A stretch of DNA of 36,848 bases from Nostoc sp. S4. GTDB lineage: Bacteria > Cyanobacteriota > Cyanobacteriia > Cyanobacteriales > Nostocaceae. A program made the position numbers and the translations under genes. The DNA is taken from NCBI GenBank assembly GCA_029379225.1, contig JAQYWR010000062.1, positions 1 to 36,848 of the forward strand. Direction: 5' to 3'. The notes under the pieces are model-generated. The model made no database searches. It was not told where the DNA came from and saw only the letters and a list, made by a program, of their open reading frames with translations. Positions 7,147-15,830 of the stretch are shown one piece after another; within the stretch, counting starts at the first letter, position 1, and every line of letters starts with the position of its first letter.

Positions 7147-8529
7147 CTACTTATAAAGTTTCACCAAAGGTAAACCTTTGCTGGGAAGGCTAGTAAGAAA
7201 AAGTTGCCTGATATCTTGAAATTTAGATAATAAAAAAGAACTTAAAGCTGCAATGATGCCTGATATCAGCACTAAGCTTGGATTAACATCTGTCAAGATA
7301 AAAACTACTGTTAAAAGTGCAAATATCAAACAGCAAAGTTGAGAAAAATTTTGCAATTTTTCAATCCAAATCAGAGAATTACGACAACTTGGACAGTGTT
7401 TTGTATGTCTATGCCATCGGTCATATAGTTGTCCATCATTTAATTGTTTGATACTCTCTTCTACACACCCTTGCCATGCAGGGCTACCTCCAGCAAATTC
7501 ATCTAGCCATTTTCTGAAAGTTATGATGCCAACATCAGAAGGAGAAGGCATAAAGTATGCTTTTTGCCACTTTTTGTCTAACGATGATTGATTTACTTCC
7601 TGAGAGTGCATCGCAGATAAGTCTTGGTCGCTTAACTTGTATGTAGATAAATGCCCTAACCCAGTTTGTAAATCTTTTGGCAAAATCTGAAATAAAAAAT
7701 TTCTTTTAACTGCACTGTCATTAGAAATAGACTTACCAATGTACCTACAGTGACCTGGTTGTGTAGGAATAAAATATAACTGAAAAATATTTTTCTTGCC
7801 GTTGGAATAACGATATATTGTAGTATTAGAACACGGTGGAGTAAACTTTCGCATTGCCTCCATATCTTTGTTCAAGAGATTGTAGCCTTGATGTTTGAGA
7901 GTAAAACCTTCTTCAGCAGATATTTCTCCAATAGATTCAAAATATTCCATAGCCACCGACATTTTAGGTGAAAAAAGACCTATTCCTTCGTGAAGAAATT
8001 CTGCATGAGAAGGATCAAAAGTACTTTCAACAGACACCGTGTAACCAACTGGAACTTCTGTCATCTGCCAAGATGTGGAAGATACATCTAGTTCGCACTC
8101 AGGTATGGTAGCTGGATGCTTGAATTTACAATCCTCAAAGGCTGTTGGACTATCATCTGGCCATACCCAAAGCAATTCTTGAACAACTTGTGTAGGATAT
8201 GTAGTAATTTTTGACCTGAAGCTATTACAAGCAGTTATTTCTGCTTCAGTACCAGTCAACATGGGAATTTTAGTACATTTACCTTGGCCATTAAAACACC
8301 AACCGTGATGTCTACACATTAAGTTTCTATCTTCAGTGATGCTTCCTATAGATAATCGTGCTAATTTATGAGGACAAACATCATCCATTACTATCCAATT
8401 TTGATTTTTGTCTCTCCAGATTACAAGTTTTTTCCCTAGAAGAGTAATAGGAGTAGGATTCAAAATATCTAAATAGTTTAAAGGAATAATTGGATACCAC
8501 TGCTTGATCCAGGAAAACTGAATTGTCAT
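7147..8529 (-). CDS. Membrane-anchored Rieske non-haem iron oxygenase (PaO/Tic55-like)
   Basis: The 460 aa product starts with a Rieske [2Fe-2S] domain: C52-x-H54 in 'VCPHKLARLS' and C72-x2-H75 in 'MCRHHGWCF'. The mononuclear iron site follows as 'FDPSHAEFLHEG' (H175 and H180). A late CxxC pair, 'KHCPSC' (C379, C382), precedes two hydrophobic segments at about 398-413 and 419-436. This order is diagnostic of the pheophorbide a oxygenase/Tic55/PTC52 group, in which the CxxC is thought to be redox-regulated and the C-terminus anchors the protein in membranes. The substrate cannot be read from sequence; chlorophyll-derived macrocycles or other hydrophobic molecules are possible. Electrons would come from ferredoxin. 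The gene is monocistronic. Confidence 0.88.
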   Translation of the reverse strand: MTIQFSWIKQWYPIIPLNYLDILNPTPITLLGKKLVIWRDKNQNWIVMDDVCPHKLARLSIGSITEDRNLMCRHHGWCFNGQGKCTKIPMLTGTEAEITACNSFRSKITTYPTQVVQELLWVWPDDSPTAFEDCKFKHPATIPECELDVSSTSWQMTEVPVGYTVSVESTFDPSHAEFLHEGIGLFSPKMSVAMEYFESIGEISAEEGFTLKHQGYNLLNKDMEAMRKFTPPCSNTTIYRYSNGKKNIFQLYFIPTQPGHCRYIGKSISNDSAVKRNFLFQILPKDLQTGLGHLSTYKLSDQDLSAMHSQEVNQSSLDKKWQKAYFMPSPSDVGIITFRKWLDEFAGGSPAWQGCVEESIKQLNDGQLYDRWHRHTKHCPSCRNSLIWIEKLQNFSQLCCLIFALLTVVFILTDVNPSLVLISGIIAALSSFLLSKFQDIRQLFLTSLPSKGLPLVKLYK

Positions 8530-9065
8530 AACAAAAGCTACAAATTCTCTAAAACTATACTAAACCAAGTTGCTAGTTACAGCAGATTGCAACTAAGTGA
8601 GGTACAAAATCCAGGACTGATTTATCACAGATAAAGAGTTTCTACCTCCTGCCCCCAGCAAGAACTGCCTCCTGCCCCCTGCCTTAAAACCCGTAACTTT
8701 GTACTTCATGCGAATAGAAAAGTGCTGTATATACTCACGCGCTCGCATGGGTAATTTAAACAATAAAATCCCCTCCAAGATATAGTAGCGTACAGACCAA
8801 CGCCGACATTACGAAGACAGGTTGATGATGAGTAGGGGTTTACCATAAATGAGCGTTATAGTTGCGTACTTCTACTAAACTAGAACCCGTGTAGCAGCAC
8901 AATTGGTGTTCCTCCCCAACCCTTGTGGATGTAGGTTGTGAGGATGGGATGTTGACTGAGGGAAGTTGTTAGGGCAATTCTCTGAATATTTTGGACGAAA
9001 GCGATCGCTTTTAGGTCTGTTAGTTGATTAACTTGTTATGGTAGAAAAGTACGAAACATTAGTAT
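8530..9065. other. Intergenic region with dispersed low-complexity repeat
   Basis: About 540 bp upstream of the Rieske gene. The segment 8643-8683 is a C-rich 'cctcctgcccccagcaagaactgcc' string related to the repeats at 3388-3510 and 4321-4395. A 61-codon minus-strand frame (8593-8778) runs through this repeat and is not believed to be coding. The rest shows no recognisable feature besides a HIP1-type octamer near 9001. Confidence 0.4.
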
Positions 9066-9458
9066 TTACTCTAAACTAATTCTCCACAAACCAGAGAGCG
9101 GATTGGACTGTTGTAATTGATTATCGCTGCTGCCAAGCCAATTATCGCCATACACCAATCCAACACTGAATGTTCCATTTAGAGGATATTGTCCTAGTAT
9201 TCCAAAGCCTTCAATATTATTTGAGTCAGTGATTACCTGCCCCTTCAACTGTATAGTTGTTTGGTTGCCGTCGTTAAAGTAAATTGTGGCTCGTTTGTGA
9301 TGAAAGCGTACTTGAACTTTGTAGACACCACCAGTTGCATAATAGTAAGCTTTCGCAGGCAGCTTTTGACCGTCAATATTTTGTCCTTTAAACTCAACAG
9401 CCATAGCGGGGGTGTTTAGTAGCAACAGGCCTGATAAGACTAACCTTAAAACTTTCAT
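9066..9458 (-). CDS. Small secreted protein, function unknown
   Basis: The 130 aa product has a clean signal peptide, 'MKVLRLVLSGLLLLNTPAMA', with an AMA cleavage site near residue 20. The mature ~110 residues are predicted beta-rich ('YKVQVRFHHKRATIYFND', 'GTFSVGLVYGDNWLG') and end in 'GLWRISLE'. No catalytic motif or known domain is recognised. It ends up in the periplasm or outside the cell. The gene precedes neither neighbour closely: it starts about 315 bp from the end of the upstream propeller gene on the same strand, so cotranscription is possible but not shown. Confidence 0.7.
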   Translation of the reverse strand: MKVLRLVLSGLLLLNTPAMAVEFKGQNIDGQKLPAKAYYYATGGVYKVQVRFHHKRATIYFNDGNQTTIQLKGQVITDSNNIEGFGILGQYPLNGTFSVGLVYGDNWLGSSDNQLQQSNPLSGLWRISLE

Positions 9459-9773
9459 TGGTAATAACGAAGGCTTTCAAGTAAACTACTTCCTACTTTA
9501 AAATAGCATTCTGTTGTGACTTCTAAATTCTCCTTTAAGGCAGGTTCAATAGCTTGCGAACACCAAATCAAAATCAAGTTATCTGGCAATATTGCTCTCA
9601 AGTGATATGATGTCCGGGTATTATGATTAATTACCCGGAATCATATGAATCGGCTATACGCCCCTACCCATACTCAACTACTTCTTGTAGGGTGGGCGTC
9701 TCACCTGCCTCAAGCCTTGGGCTGACAAGATTTCCTCCCTACAAATATTAGTAATTTATTTCTTGGAAATCCC
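9459..9773. other. Intergenic region with strong hairpins
   Basis: The gap separates two minus-strand genes. It contains the composite hairpin at 9605-9646 and a 'cgcccctaccc ... gggtgggcg' imperfect inverted repeat at about 9660-9696, of the 'gtagggtgggc' type I know as dispersed in Nostoc genomes. No gene seen. Confidence 0.4.
9605..9646. repeat. Composite hairpin downstream of propeller gene
   Basis: An inner 7-bp stem, ccgggta/tacccgg (9614-9620 with 9632-9638), is extended by an outer 7-bp stem, atatgat/atcatat (9605-9611 with 9640-9646), with a small internal loop. It lies about 130 bp after the stop of the 739-aa gene on the minus strand. No T-run is adjacent, so it may be an mRNA 3' end stabiliser or a REP-like repeat. 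Confidence 0.5.
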
Positions 9774-11993
9774 TTACCTTGTGAGTCGATACATAATTAT
9801 TTTTCCTTTCCAATTTTCTTCTACGAATACCAAATACTCACCATTGGAACGCCGAAAAGCGCGGATACCGTAGGGTATATCAATCCAACCACTTTCACTA
9901 CCAACTTCTGGGCCTGGTTTTAACTGTCGGACTTGGACTCCTGTGGTTGCATTATAGACAGATACCTCTGCGGTTTTAACTGTGACAGCGAAGACATAAT
10001 CTCCCGCCACACTCATTGCAGCTGTAGAAACTTCGCGTTTGCCGGTGGTGTCGTAGGGAATCACAGTCCGCCACCGGGGAGTACGATTTCCTTGACTCCA
10101 GTTGTCAAAACGCGCAATCTCAGATCCTACAACTCCGGTATCATCACCGGATGCAGGACGATCTACTGTGAAGCCTGACAAATACATAGTATCTGTTTGG
10201 GGGAAATATTCAATACGCCGCAAATCGTTAAATATCTTTGGAGTAGTTTGCTTTTCCATCGAGCTGTAACTGTAGATGGGGTTACCTTTAGCATCTATTC
10301 CTTTTAAAGGATAATGTCGGATAGCAGTACCATCTTGGGTTCGCAAAGCTTTCCAAACATCTCCTCTGCTGTCTACCCACCAGCCGCCGAGATAAGGATA
10401 ATCTTTGCTGGTATCATATTCGTTCTTTTCAAATCTGCCATTGCCATTGCTGTCCCGCCAGATCCATTCTCCCTTTTCTGGTTGCTGTGGCGGCCAATTT
10501 CCCGCAAGAAATTTTTTATCTGTATTAGTGCCAACAAACATGCCGGCTGGAATGGCAATTTTACCATCTGTAGCTGGATTGAAACGATATATTAAAAGAA
10601 AGCTGCTATACATGTCTGTGAGGAACAAAAACGGCTTGCCTTGAATGCGGCGCACAAATGTTCCATCAGCCGATGTATGCAAACGTGGATCTTGAGGATA
10701 TTTAAAAGGATTTAAAGTATAGGCTTTGTAAGTCCATTGCTTACCAGCAGGCTTACTATAATCCATCTGATATTGTTCTTGTTTGGTGAACAAATTTACA
10801 CCATCAGTTTTCGGATCGGCATCTGCATTATCGACAAATATTAAACCTAGCGATCGCCACAGTAGTTTACCTGATGGCGAGAATTTCCGCAAATCTGTTC
10901 CGGATTTGTTGAAACCATTACTATTTATATAGATATTCCCAGAAGCATCTGTGCCAACTCCGGTAAGCCCGTAAAGTTTCAAATCTCGAACTTCACCAGG
11001 AATACCTGTATAGATACCGCCTTTACAGCCAAAACTGCCTACTTGTGTCGGCTGTTCTTTAATCTTATAAATCAAGATTTGCTGACGCGAACCATTTTCT
11101 GCTACTAACAGCTTACCTTGAGAATCGATGGCGATCGCTGTTGGTTCGGTGATATCTGCAATCTGTTGGGGTAATTGCTTTCCACTTGCGGAATAATGTA
11201 AAATCTTTGCCGGATTACTACCATTTTTGTTTTGAATAATCCAGAGATTTTTTTGTTTATCAATAGTTATTGCACCGGGATTAGCAACACTAAAGCTGCG
11301 AAGCTCCTTCATCGTATCAGTATCATAAACCCGAATCTGGTTAGCAGCAAAATCACTCACATACAACTCAGTTCCAGCAATTGCTAATCCAGTGACTTCG
11401 CTTTTATTGCTGATAATTAACATACTTTTATCCCAGCCCCGTCCCTCAGGAAACGGTGCAGGTTTTCCGGATAAATCATAGCGTCTAACGCTGTGCCAAC
11501 TTATTCCTTGTGATGGATAATCTTCTTTTGTATTGCCAATTGCACCTTGAGTCATGGCAATGAAAATGTATTTATTATTTGCTGTTACAGCTTTGCCACC
11601 ACCACGCCCCCAACCGTGAGTATCACCAACAGCACCAATAATTTTACCATCCTTATATATTCCTGCTTCTGTTGCCGCCTCATCCCAATGACTATTCGTA
11701 TAGACTGTACCATCGGGGGTAACATACATTGCTTCTATATTATTTTGTATCCGTAGATTTCCACTGCCAATACTATTACCTATCCACGATGTTTTATAAG
11801 TGAGTGTGGATGTTCCAGTTGTCGCCCAATCTGTTGTAATGCCAATGGTAGTAACCACCACTCCCACAATTAAACTGAGTAAAAATTTCAAAACTTTATT
11901 TCTTTGCAAATATCTCAAATTAGATAACTTCTGAATTTGCTGTTTGAACTCTTGATAGAGTCTCCCTAACTGGATCGTTAATTTATTTTTCAT
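9774..11993 (-). CDS. Membrane-anchored NHL/SMP-30-like beta-propeller protein
   Basis: The 739 aa product has a basic N-terminus and a single hydrophobic segment at about 36-51 ('VLKFLLSLIVGVVVTTIGIT'), consistent with a membrane anchor or uncleaved signal that exports the rest. The body is a series of beta-propeller blades of NHL/SMP-30 style: 'EVTGLAIAGTELYVSDFAAN', 'GAITIDKQKNLWIIQNKNG', 'AIAIDSQGKLLVAENGSRQQ', 'LTGVGTDASGNIYINSNGF', then more divergent blades such as 'GWWVDSRGDVWKAL' and 'EYFPQTDTMYLSGFTV'. No catalytic residues are obvious. It is divergent from the two glycosyltransferase genes and might act at the cell surface, for example in polysaccharide or protein binding; that is inference from context. 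Confidence 0.75.
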   Translation of the reverse strand: MKNKLTIQLGRLYQEFKQQIQKLSNLRYLQRNKVLKFLLSLIVGVVVTTIGITTDWATTGTSTLTYKTSWIGNSIGSGNLRIQNNIEAMYVTPDGTVYTNSHWDEAATEAGIYKDGKIIGAVGDTHGWGRGGGKAVTANNKYIFIAMTQGAIGNTKEDYPSQGISWHSVRRYDLSGKPAPFPEGRGWDKSMLIISNKSEVTGLAIAGTELYVSDFAANQIRVYDTDTMKELRSFSVANPGAITIDKQKNLWIIQNKNGSNPAKILHYSASGKQLPQQIADITEPTAIAIDSQGKLLVAENGSRQQILIYKIKEQPTQVGSFGCKGGIYTGIPGEVRDLKLYGLTGVGTDASGNIYINSNGFNKSGTDLRKFSPSGKLLWRSLGLIFVDNADADPKTDGVNLFTKQEQYQMDYSKPAGKQWTYKAYTLNPFKYPQDPRLHTSADGTFVRRIQGKPFLFLTDMYSSFLLIYRFNPATDGKIAIPAGMFVGTNTDKKFLAGNWPPQQPEKGEWIWRDSNGNGRFEKNEYDTSKDYPYLGGWWVDSRGDVWKALRTQDGTAIRHYPLKGIDAKGNPIYSYSSMEKQTTPKIFNDLRRIEYFPQTDTMYLSGFTVDRPASGDDTGVVGSEIARFDNWSQGNRTPRWRTVIPYDTTGKREVSTAAMSVAGDYVFAVTVKTAEVSVYNATTGVQVRQLKPGPEVGSESGWIDIPYGIRAFRRSNGEYLVFVEENWKGKIIMYRLTR

Positions 11994-12492
11994 ATAAATT
12001 TATTTAATTTTTTACAAAATCCTATTTCTTGCCAACATTTCAGATTTTTATCTCCTCTCTGTGGCTCTGCGCCTCTGCGTGAGATTGTTTCTAATCTATG
12101 TTCACAATCTAAATAGAATAACTGTATATACAATCATTATTTTATAAATCAGTAAAAAATAACTAATTTGAATTGATAAAAATATAGATGATATCTTCCA
12201 AGAGATTCAGGTATTAATAATTACTATTTGTTTTTAATTTAGTAAAAATAAATACTAAATTTTAAAGTATTGATTAATTGATAGTAGTTTTTTCCTTTGA
12301 ATATCTAAGATTCATCTTCTTCAAACAACAGGTATCATATTTATCATCCTCGGTATTCTTCAGTTAATTAAAACACAAAATTAAATTGCTTGTTGACGTG
12401 AAGATATAAATAGTTTATAAATTGGTGTTCTCTAAAAAAAATCTTATTGATAATGTTTATATTCTTTGAAGACATTTATAGGGTAAGCATCA
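11994..12492. other. Divergent intergenic region, AT-rich
   Basis: About 500 bp between the propeller gene (minus) and the first glycosyltransferase (plus); promoters for both should lie here. The segment 12058-12085 ('tctgtggctctgcgcctctgcgtgag') is a repeat string commonly seen between Nostoc genes. The remainder is very AT-rich with no gene or strong hairpin seen. Confidence 0.4.
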
Positions 12493-13662
12493 ATGAAAAA
12501 TAAAAAAGAAAATTTAGCTTCCAAATCTGCATCTATTCTCACCTTGGGATTAGGCTGGTTTCCGAAAAATCCCGGAGGATTAGAAAGGTATATTTATGAA
12601 CTAACTCATAAATTAGCAGCAAATCAAGACCAGATTGAATTATGTGGAGTTGGTCTACCAGAGGCTGACCTAAATTCTCCAATTAAGCTGACTAATTTAG
12701 CGTCTATTGATACTAATATTTGTCAAAGATTATGGTCAATTCGCAGAAACTTCCAGAAAACTAGAACAAATAAACCAGATGCAATTAATCTGCACTTCGC
12801 ATTATACAGCTTTCCTCTTTTAGATATTTTACCCAAGGGAGTACCAGTTACTTTTAACTTTCATGGCCCTTGGGCTTTCGAGAGTAAGCAGGAAGTAGTT
12901 AATAAAAATCTTAGTCTTACAATTAAGCATCGGTTGATAGAACAAACGACTTATAATCGCTGCGATCGCTTTATTGTTCTCAGCAAAGCATTTGGCAATA
13001 TTTTACATCAAAAATATCAAGTACCGTGGAATAAAATTAATGTTATTCCTGGTGGAGTTGATATTAACTCATTTCAACCAAATTTATCACCCCCAGAAGC
13101 TTGTAGACAACTAGGCTGGCCTAATAATCGTCGGATTCTATTTACATCACGCCGTTTAGTACATCGAACTGGGGTTGACAAATTATTGCAAGCGATCGCG
13201 ATAATTAAGCCCAAAATACCAGATATTTGGCTAGCGATCGCTGGTCGCGGTCACATCCAAGCTGCACTACAACAACAGGCTACAGAATTAGGACTAGAGG
13301 ACAACGTTAAATTTTTAGGTTTTTTACCTGATGAGCAATTGCCTATAGCTTACCAAGCTGCTGAATTAACTGTTGTGCCTAGTCAATCTTTTGAAGGATT
13401 TGGATTAGTAATCATCGAATCTCTAGCTTGTGGTACTCCAGTTTTATGTACTCCTGTTGGCGGAATGCCAGAAATTTTAGCAGAATTTTCACCTGATTTA
13501 ATTACTACTTCTACCGAGGCATCAGCTATTGCACAAAAATTAGAACAAGTGCTACTAAAAAACATCTCCATCCCCTCACGAGAAGCCTGTCGCCAGTACG
13601 CCACTACACACTATGACTGGAATGAAATTGCTCAGCAAGTACGGAATGTTCTATTACAGTAG
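12493..13662 (+). CDS. GT4 family glycosyltransferase
   Basis: The 389 aa product is a complete GT-B fold retaining glycosyltransferase. The N-terminal acceptor domain begins with 'LGLGWFPKNPGGLERYIYEL', carrying the GG (28-29) typical of GT4. The C-terminal nucleotide-sugar domain shows 'VIPGGVDINSFQP' (185-196), 'SRRLVHRTGVDKLLQAI' and the E-x7-E signature 'FEGFGLVIIESLACGTPVL' (E301 and E309). It transfers a sugar from an NDP- or GDP-sugar to a glycan or lipid acceptor in the cytoplasm; donor and acceptor are not readable. It is followed after 37 bp by a second GT4 gene, so the two are probably an operon for extracellular polysaccharide or glycolipid synthesis. Confidence 0.9.
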   Translation: MKNKKENLASKSASILTLGLGWFPKNPGGLERYIYELTHKLAANQDQIELCGVGLPEADLNSPIKLTNLASIDTNICQRLWSIRRNFQKTRTNKPDAINLHFALYSFPLLDILPKGVPVTFNFHGPWAFESKQEVVNKNLSLTIKHRLIEQTTYNRCDRFIVLSKAFGNILHQKYQVPWNKINVIPGGVDINSFQPNLSPPEACRQLGWPNNRRILFTSRRLVHRTGVDKLLQAIAIIKPKIPDIWLAIAGRGHIQAALQQQATELGLEDNVKFLGFLPDEQLPIAYQAAELTVVPSQSFEGFGLVIIESLACGTPVLCTPVGGMPEILAEFSPDLITTSTEASAIAQKLEQVLLKNISIPSREACRQYATTHYDWNEIAQQVRNVLLQ

Positions 13663-13699
13663 CAGCATGAATAAAATTGTCTGACAAAATATAAGTTTT

Positions 13700-14854
13700 A
13701 TGAAAATTATTTTTTTAGACCAAAGTGGTAAACCAGGTGGTGCAGAATTATGTTTAATAGATATTGTTAAACCATATCGGCATAATGCTTTGGTAGGATT
13801 ATTTGCAGATGGAGAGTTTAAACATTTACTACAGCAAAACAATATTCCAGTAGAAATTCTCACAACTCAAACGATTCGAGTTCGCAAAGAAAGCAGTTTA
13901 ATCCAAGGATTAAAGAGTTTGGGACAACTTATACCTTTAATTAGGAAGGTAGTTAGAAAAGCGCGTGAATATGATTTAATCTACGCTAACACCCAAAAAG
14001 CATTAGTAGTAGGAGCAATAGCGAGTTTTTTGAGTCATCGTCCTCTGGTTTATCATTTACATGATATTCTTTCCGCACAACATTTTAGCCAAACTAATAT
14101 TCATATTGCTATTAACTTAGCAAATCGTTTTGTATCATTAGTAATTGCTAATTCTCAAGCTAGTAAAGCAGCATTTGTGCAAGCAGGAGGACGCCCAGAT
14201 ATCATCGAAGTTGTTTATAACGGGTTTGAACCAAAAAATTATCAAACTCATAAGTCTGATACCAATAAATTACAGCAACAATTAGGATTAGAAGGAAAGT
14301 TTGTAGTTGGACACTTTAGCCGTCTTGCACCTTGGAAAGGACAGCATATTTTAATTGCTGCGCTTGCCCAATCTCCGCAAGAAGTGACTGCAATTTTAGT
14401 CGGCGATGCACTATTTGGCGAAAAAGATTACGTCCAACAGTTACACCAACAAGTTACTGAATTGGGACTAGAAAACCGCGTCAAATTTTTAGGATTTCGT
14501 TCAGATATTCCCCAATTAATGGCAGCTTGTGACTTGGTAGCACATACCTCCACGTCCCCAGAACCCTTTGGTAGAGTGATTGTTGAGGCGATGCTATGTG
14601 GTAAACCTGTGGTTGCAGCAAAAGCTGGGGGTGCAATGGAATTAATAGAACACGGACTTAATGGTATTTTAGTTACACCAGGAGAACCCCAAGAACTTGC
14701 ACAAGTAATTACTACTTGTTTACAGGAAACAGGAATAACTGCAAGTATAGCTAATAATGCCAGAACTACTGCTAGTGAGCGTTTTGATATCGTAACTATT
14801 AATCAGCAAATTACTCAACTACTTAAGTCAATGCTAGACATCTCCAGAAATTAA
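13700..14854 (+). CDS. GT4 family glycosyltransferase
   Basis: The 384 aa product is another GT-B enzyme. The N-terminus 'MKIIFLDQSGKPGGAEL' carries the GGAE loop (13-16) that contacts the donor in this family. The C-terminal half shows 'VVYNGFEP', 'VVGHFSRLAPWKGQHILIAAL' in two strands, and the E-x7-E signature 'PEPFGRVIVEAMLCGKPVVA'. It lies 37 bp downstream of the previous GT4 gene on the same strand, which supports cotranscription and a shared glycan pathway. The two proteins are clearly different, so they are likely to add different sugars rather than being recent duplicates. No polymerase or flippase gene is seen nearby. Confidence 0.9.
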   Translation: MKIIFLDQSGKPGGAELCLIDIVKPYRHNALVGLFADGEFKHLLQQNNIPVEILTTQTIRVRKESSLIQGLKSLGQLIPLIRKVVRKAREYDLIYANTQKALVVGAIASFLSHRPLVYHLHDILSAQHFSQTNIHIAINLANRFVSLVIANSQASKAAFVQAGGRPDIIEVVYNGFEPKNYQTHKSDTNKLQQQLGLEGKFVVGHFSRLAPWKGQHILIAALAQSPQEVTAILVGDALFGEKDYVQQLHQQVTELGLENRVKFLGFRSDIPQLMAACDLVAHTSTSPEPFGRVIVEAMLCGKPVVAAKAGGAMELIEHGLNGILVTPGEPQELAQVITTCLQETGITASIANNARTTASERFDIVTINQQITQLLKSMLDISRN

Positions 14855-14944
14855 ATATGTGTTATTTACAAGCGTTGTAGAGATATAGCAGTGCTATGCC
14901 TCTAGATTCTTTTTTAGGATGTTTAACTGATATCTTAATTTTTA

Positions 14945-15046
14945 GCGTTGCTGAATCAGAGTATGAATTGATATTTTTTGATATCACTAAACAACAATTT
15001 TTCGCGCTTTTACGTAAGATTAATTCATACTTTCAATCAGCAACGC
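14945..15046. mobile_element. MITE-like element with 25-bp terminal inverted repeats
   Basis: The left end 14945-14969 begins 'gcgttgctga' and ends 'agtatgaatt'; the right end 15022-15046 is its inverted partner, matching at 22 of 25 positions. The element is 102 bp, AT-rich inside, and has no transposase. A 64-codon plus-strand frame (14896-15090) spans it entirely and is probably an artefact. Ends of the 'gcgttgctgaat' type are, from memory, recurrent in Nostoc genomes. A target-site duplication is not evident. Confidence 0.55.
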
Positions 15047-15105
15047 ATAATTTATACTTCAACTATCCAATGCCTCGGCTGAAAATTTAGGGTTTATAGG
15101 TGTGA

Positions 15106-15477
15106 CTACAAACCGACTAATTCACGAGACTCAAAATCAGTGAGTTGTTGAGCGATCGCTAATCTGGCTTCTAATTTTGCTACGCTAAACTGGTTACGCA
15201 GATATTCCAAATGGCCGATGGCATTTGCTTTTTCTCCAGTCAAGCGGATTAAAGTATCCATTGCCTTTTGATATTCCTGATTCACAAGTAGCACTTCAAA
15301 ACGCCGCGCCTTGCGTTGAGCATCGTTTTTCAAATCCATCTCAAAAGCGGCGACGCGATCCGCATTGCCTTCAAATCGGTTAATTTGGTGCTGCACTGCC
15401 ATCAACTGAGAGTCTATTTCGTTAGCCCGTTGGGCAGCTTGAGCGATCGCAGCTGGATAATGACTCAGTTGGATCAT
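15106..15477 (-). CDS. Small hypothetical protein, predicted helical
   Basis: The 123 aa product is not recognised. It is almost wholly predicted alpha-helical and charged, with heptad-like stretches ('RANEIDSQLMAVQHQINRF', 'RRFEVLLVNQEYQKAMDTLI', 'HLEYLRNQFSVAKLEARLAI') suggesting a short coiled coil. There is no signal peptide or membrane segment. The start ATG at 15477 is preceded by a good GAGG ribosome binding site ('tagaggaaaattattag'). The promoter and leader resemble those of the unrelated small gene at 21707-21970, suggesting shared control. It lies just downstream of a long non-coding stretch. Confidence 0.75.
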   Translation of the reverse strand: MIQLSHYPAAIAQAAQRANEIDSQLMAVQHQINRFEGNADRVAAFEMDLKNDAQRKARRFEVLLVNQEYQKAMDTLIRLTGEKANAIGHLEYLRNQFSVAKLEARLAIAQQLTDFESRELVGL

Positions 15478-15586
15478 CTAATAATTTTCCTCTAAGGTCA
15501 AGAATTTAATGTTAAGTCTAAAACAAACCTCGGAATCCATTTTTCTAAAGGCTGTCACAGAGAAGCTTTACACTTAACTAGGATTG

Positions 15587-15609
15587 GTGAATGCTATATA
15601 TTTATTATA
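15587..15609 (-). promoter_or_regulatory. Promoter -10 and shared leader motif of the 123-aa gene
   Basis: On the minus strand, TATAAT (15604-15609) is followed by a block ending in 'tagcattcac', and then 'caatcctag' further into the leader. The same arrangement occurs upstream of the 87-aa gene at 22038-22058. The distance from TATAAT places the likely transcription start at the conserved block. No clear -35 box was found. Confidence 0.5.
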
Positions 15610-15703
15610 GTAAAAATGTATTGATTTAGCAGACAAAAGGTGACATTTTATCACAACTGATTAAAATTTTTTCGCCTCAGAGCATCTCTAACCCAGGATT
15701 AAG

Positions 15704-15830
15704 GGAACTCCAAGAAATAACAACCACTTCAAGTTGCTGAGTGAGGATTGATGAGAACCAGTTGCCTCAACGAGGGGAACCCTTACAACGCACTGGCCCC
15801 CGTTGAGTGTGAGCAACGGGATATTTTTTA
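15704..15830 (+). ncRNA. Candidate structured small RNA, copy A
   Basis: This segment and 32636-32766 share, in the same order, 'aactccaagaaataa', 'aagttgctga.tgagga', 'cagttgc', 'cactggc.cc.gttgagtg' and 'atatttttta', although the intervening bases differ. The 3' end is a 7-bp GC-rich stem, cccgttg/caacggg (15799-15805 with 15814-15820), followed by a run of six T, as in an intrinsic terminator. Just before it, cact/agtg (15791-15794 with 15806-15809) can pair around an 11-nt C-rich loop, either competing with the terminator or forming a pseudoknot with it. No open reading frame is conserved between the copies. I do not recognise the family. Confidence 0.5.
15799..15829 (+). terminator. Intrinsic terminator of candidate RNA copy A
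   Basis: The stem cccgttg/caacggg with an 8-nt loop is followed directly by 'atatttttta'. There is no upstream plus-strand gene for over 900 bp, so the terminator points to a free-standing non-coding transcript. Confidence 0.6.

Noticed and set aside
8593..8778. 61-codon minus-strand frame
   Set aside because: It spans the C-rich dispersed repeat and has no homology-like features; the apparent Gly/Ala-rich segment is translated repeat.
12493..14854. Full exopolysaccharide biosynthesis cluster
   Set aside because: Only two glycosyltransferases are present, with no polymerase, flippase, ABC transporter or sugar-nucleotide synthesis gene in the neighbourhood, so a complete cluster cannot be claimed.
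14896..15090. 64-codon plus-strand frame after the glycosyltransferase genes
   Set aside because: It is built almost entirely from the MITE-like inverted repeat, so its coding appearance is explained by that element.
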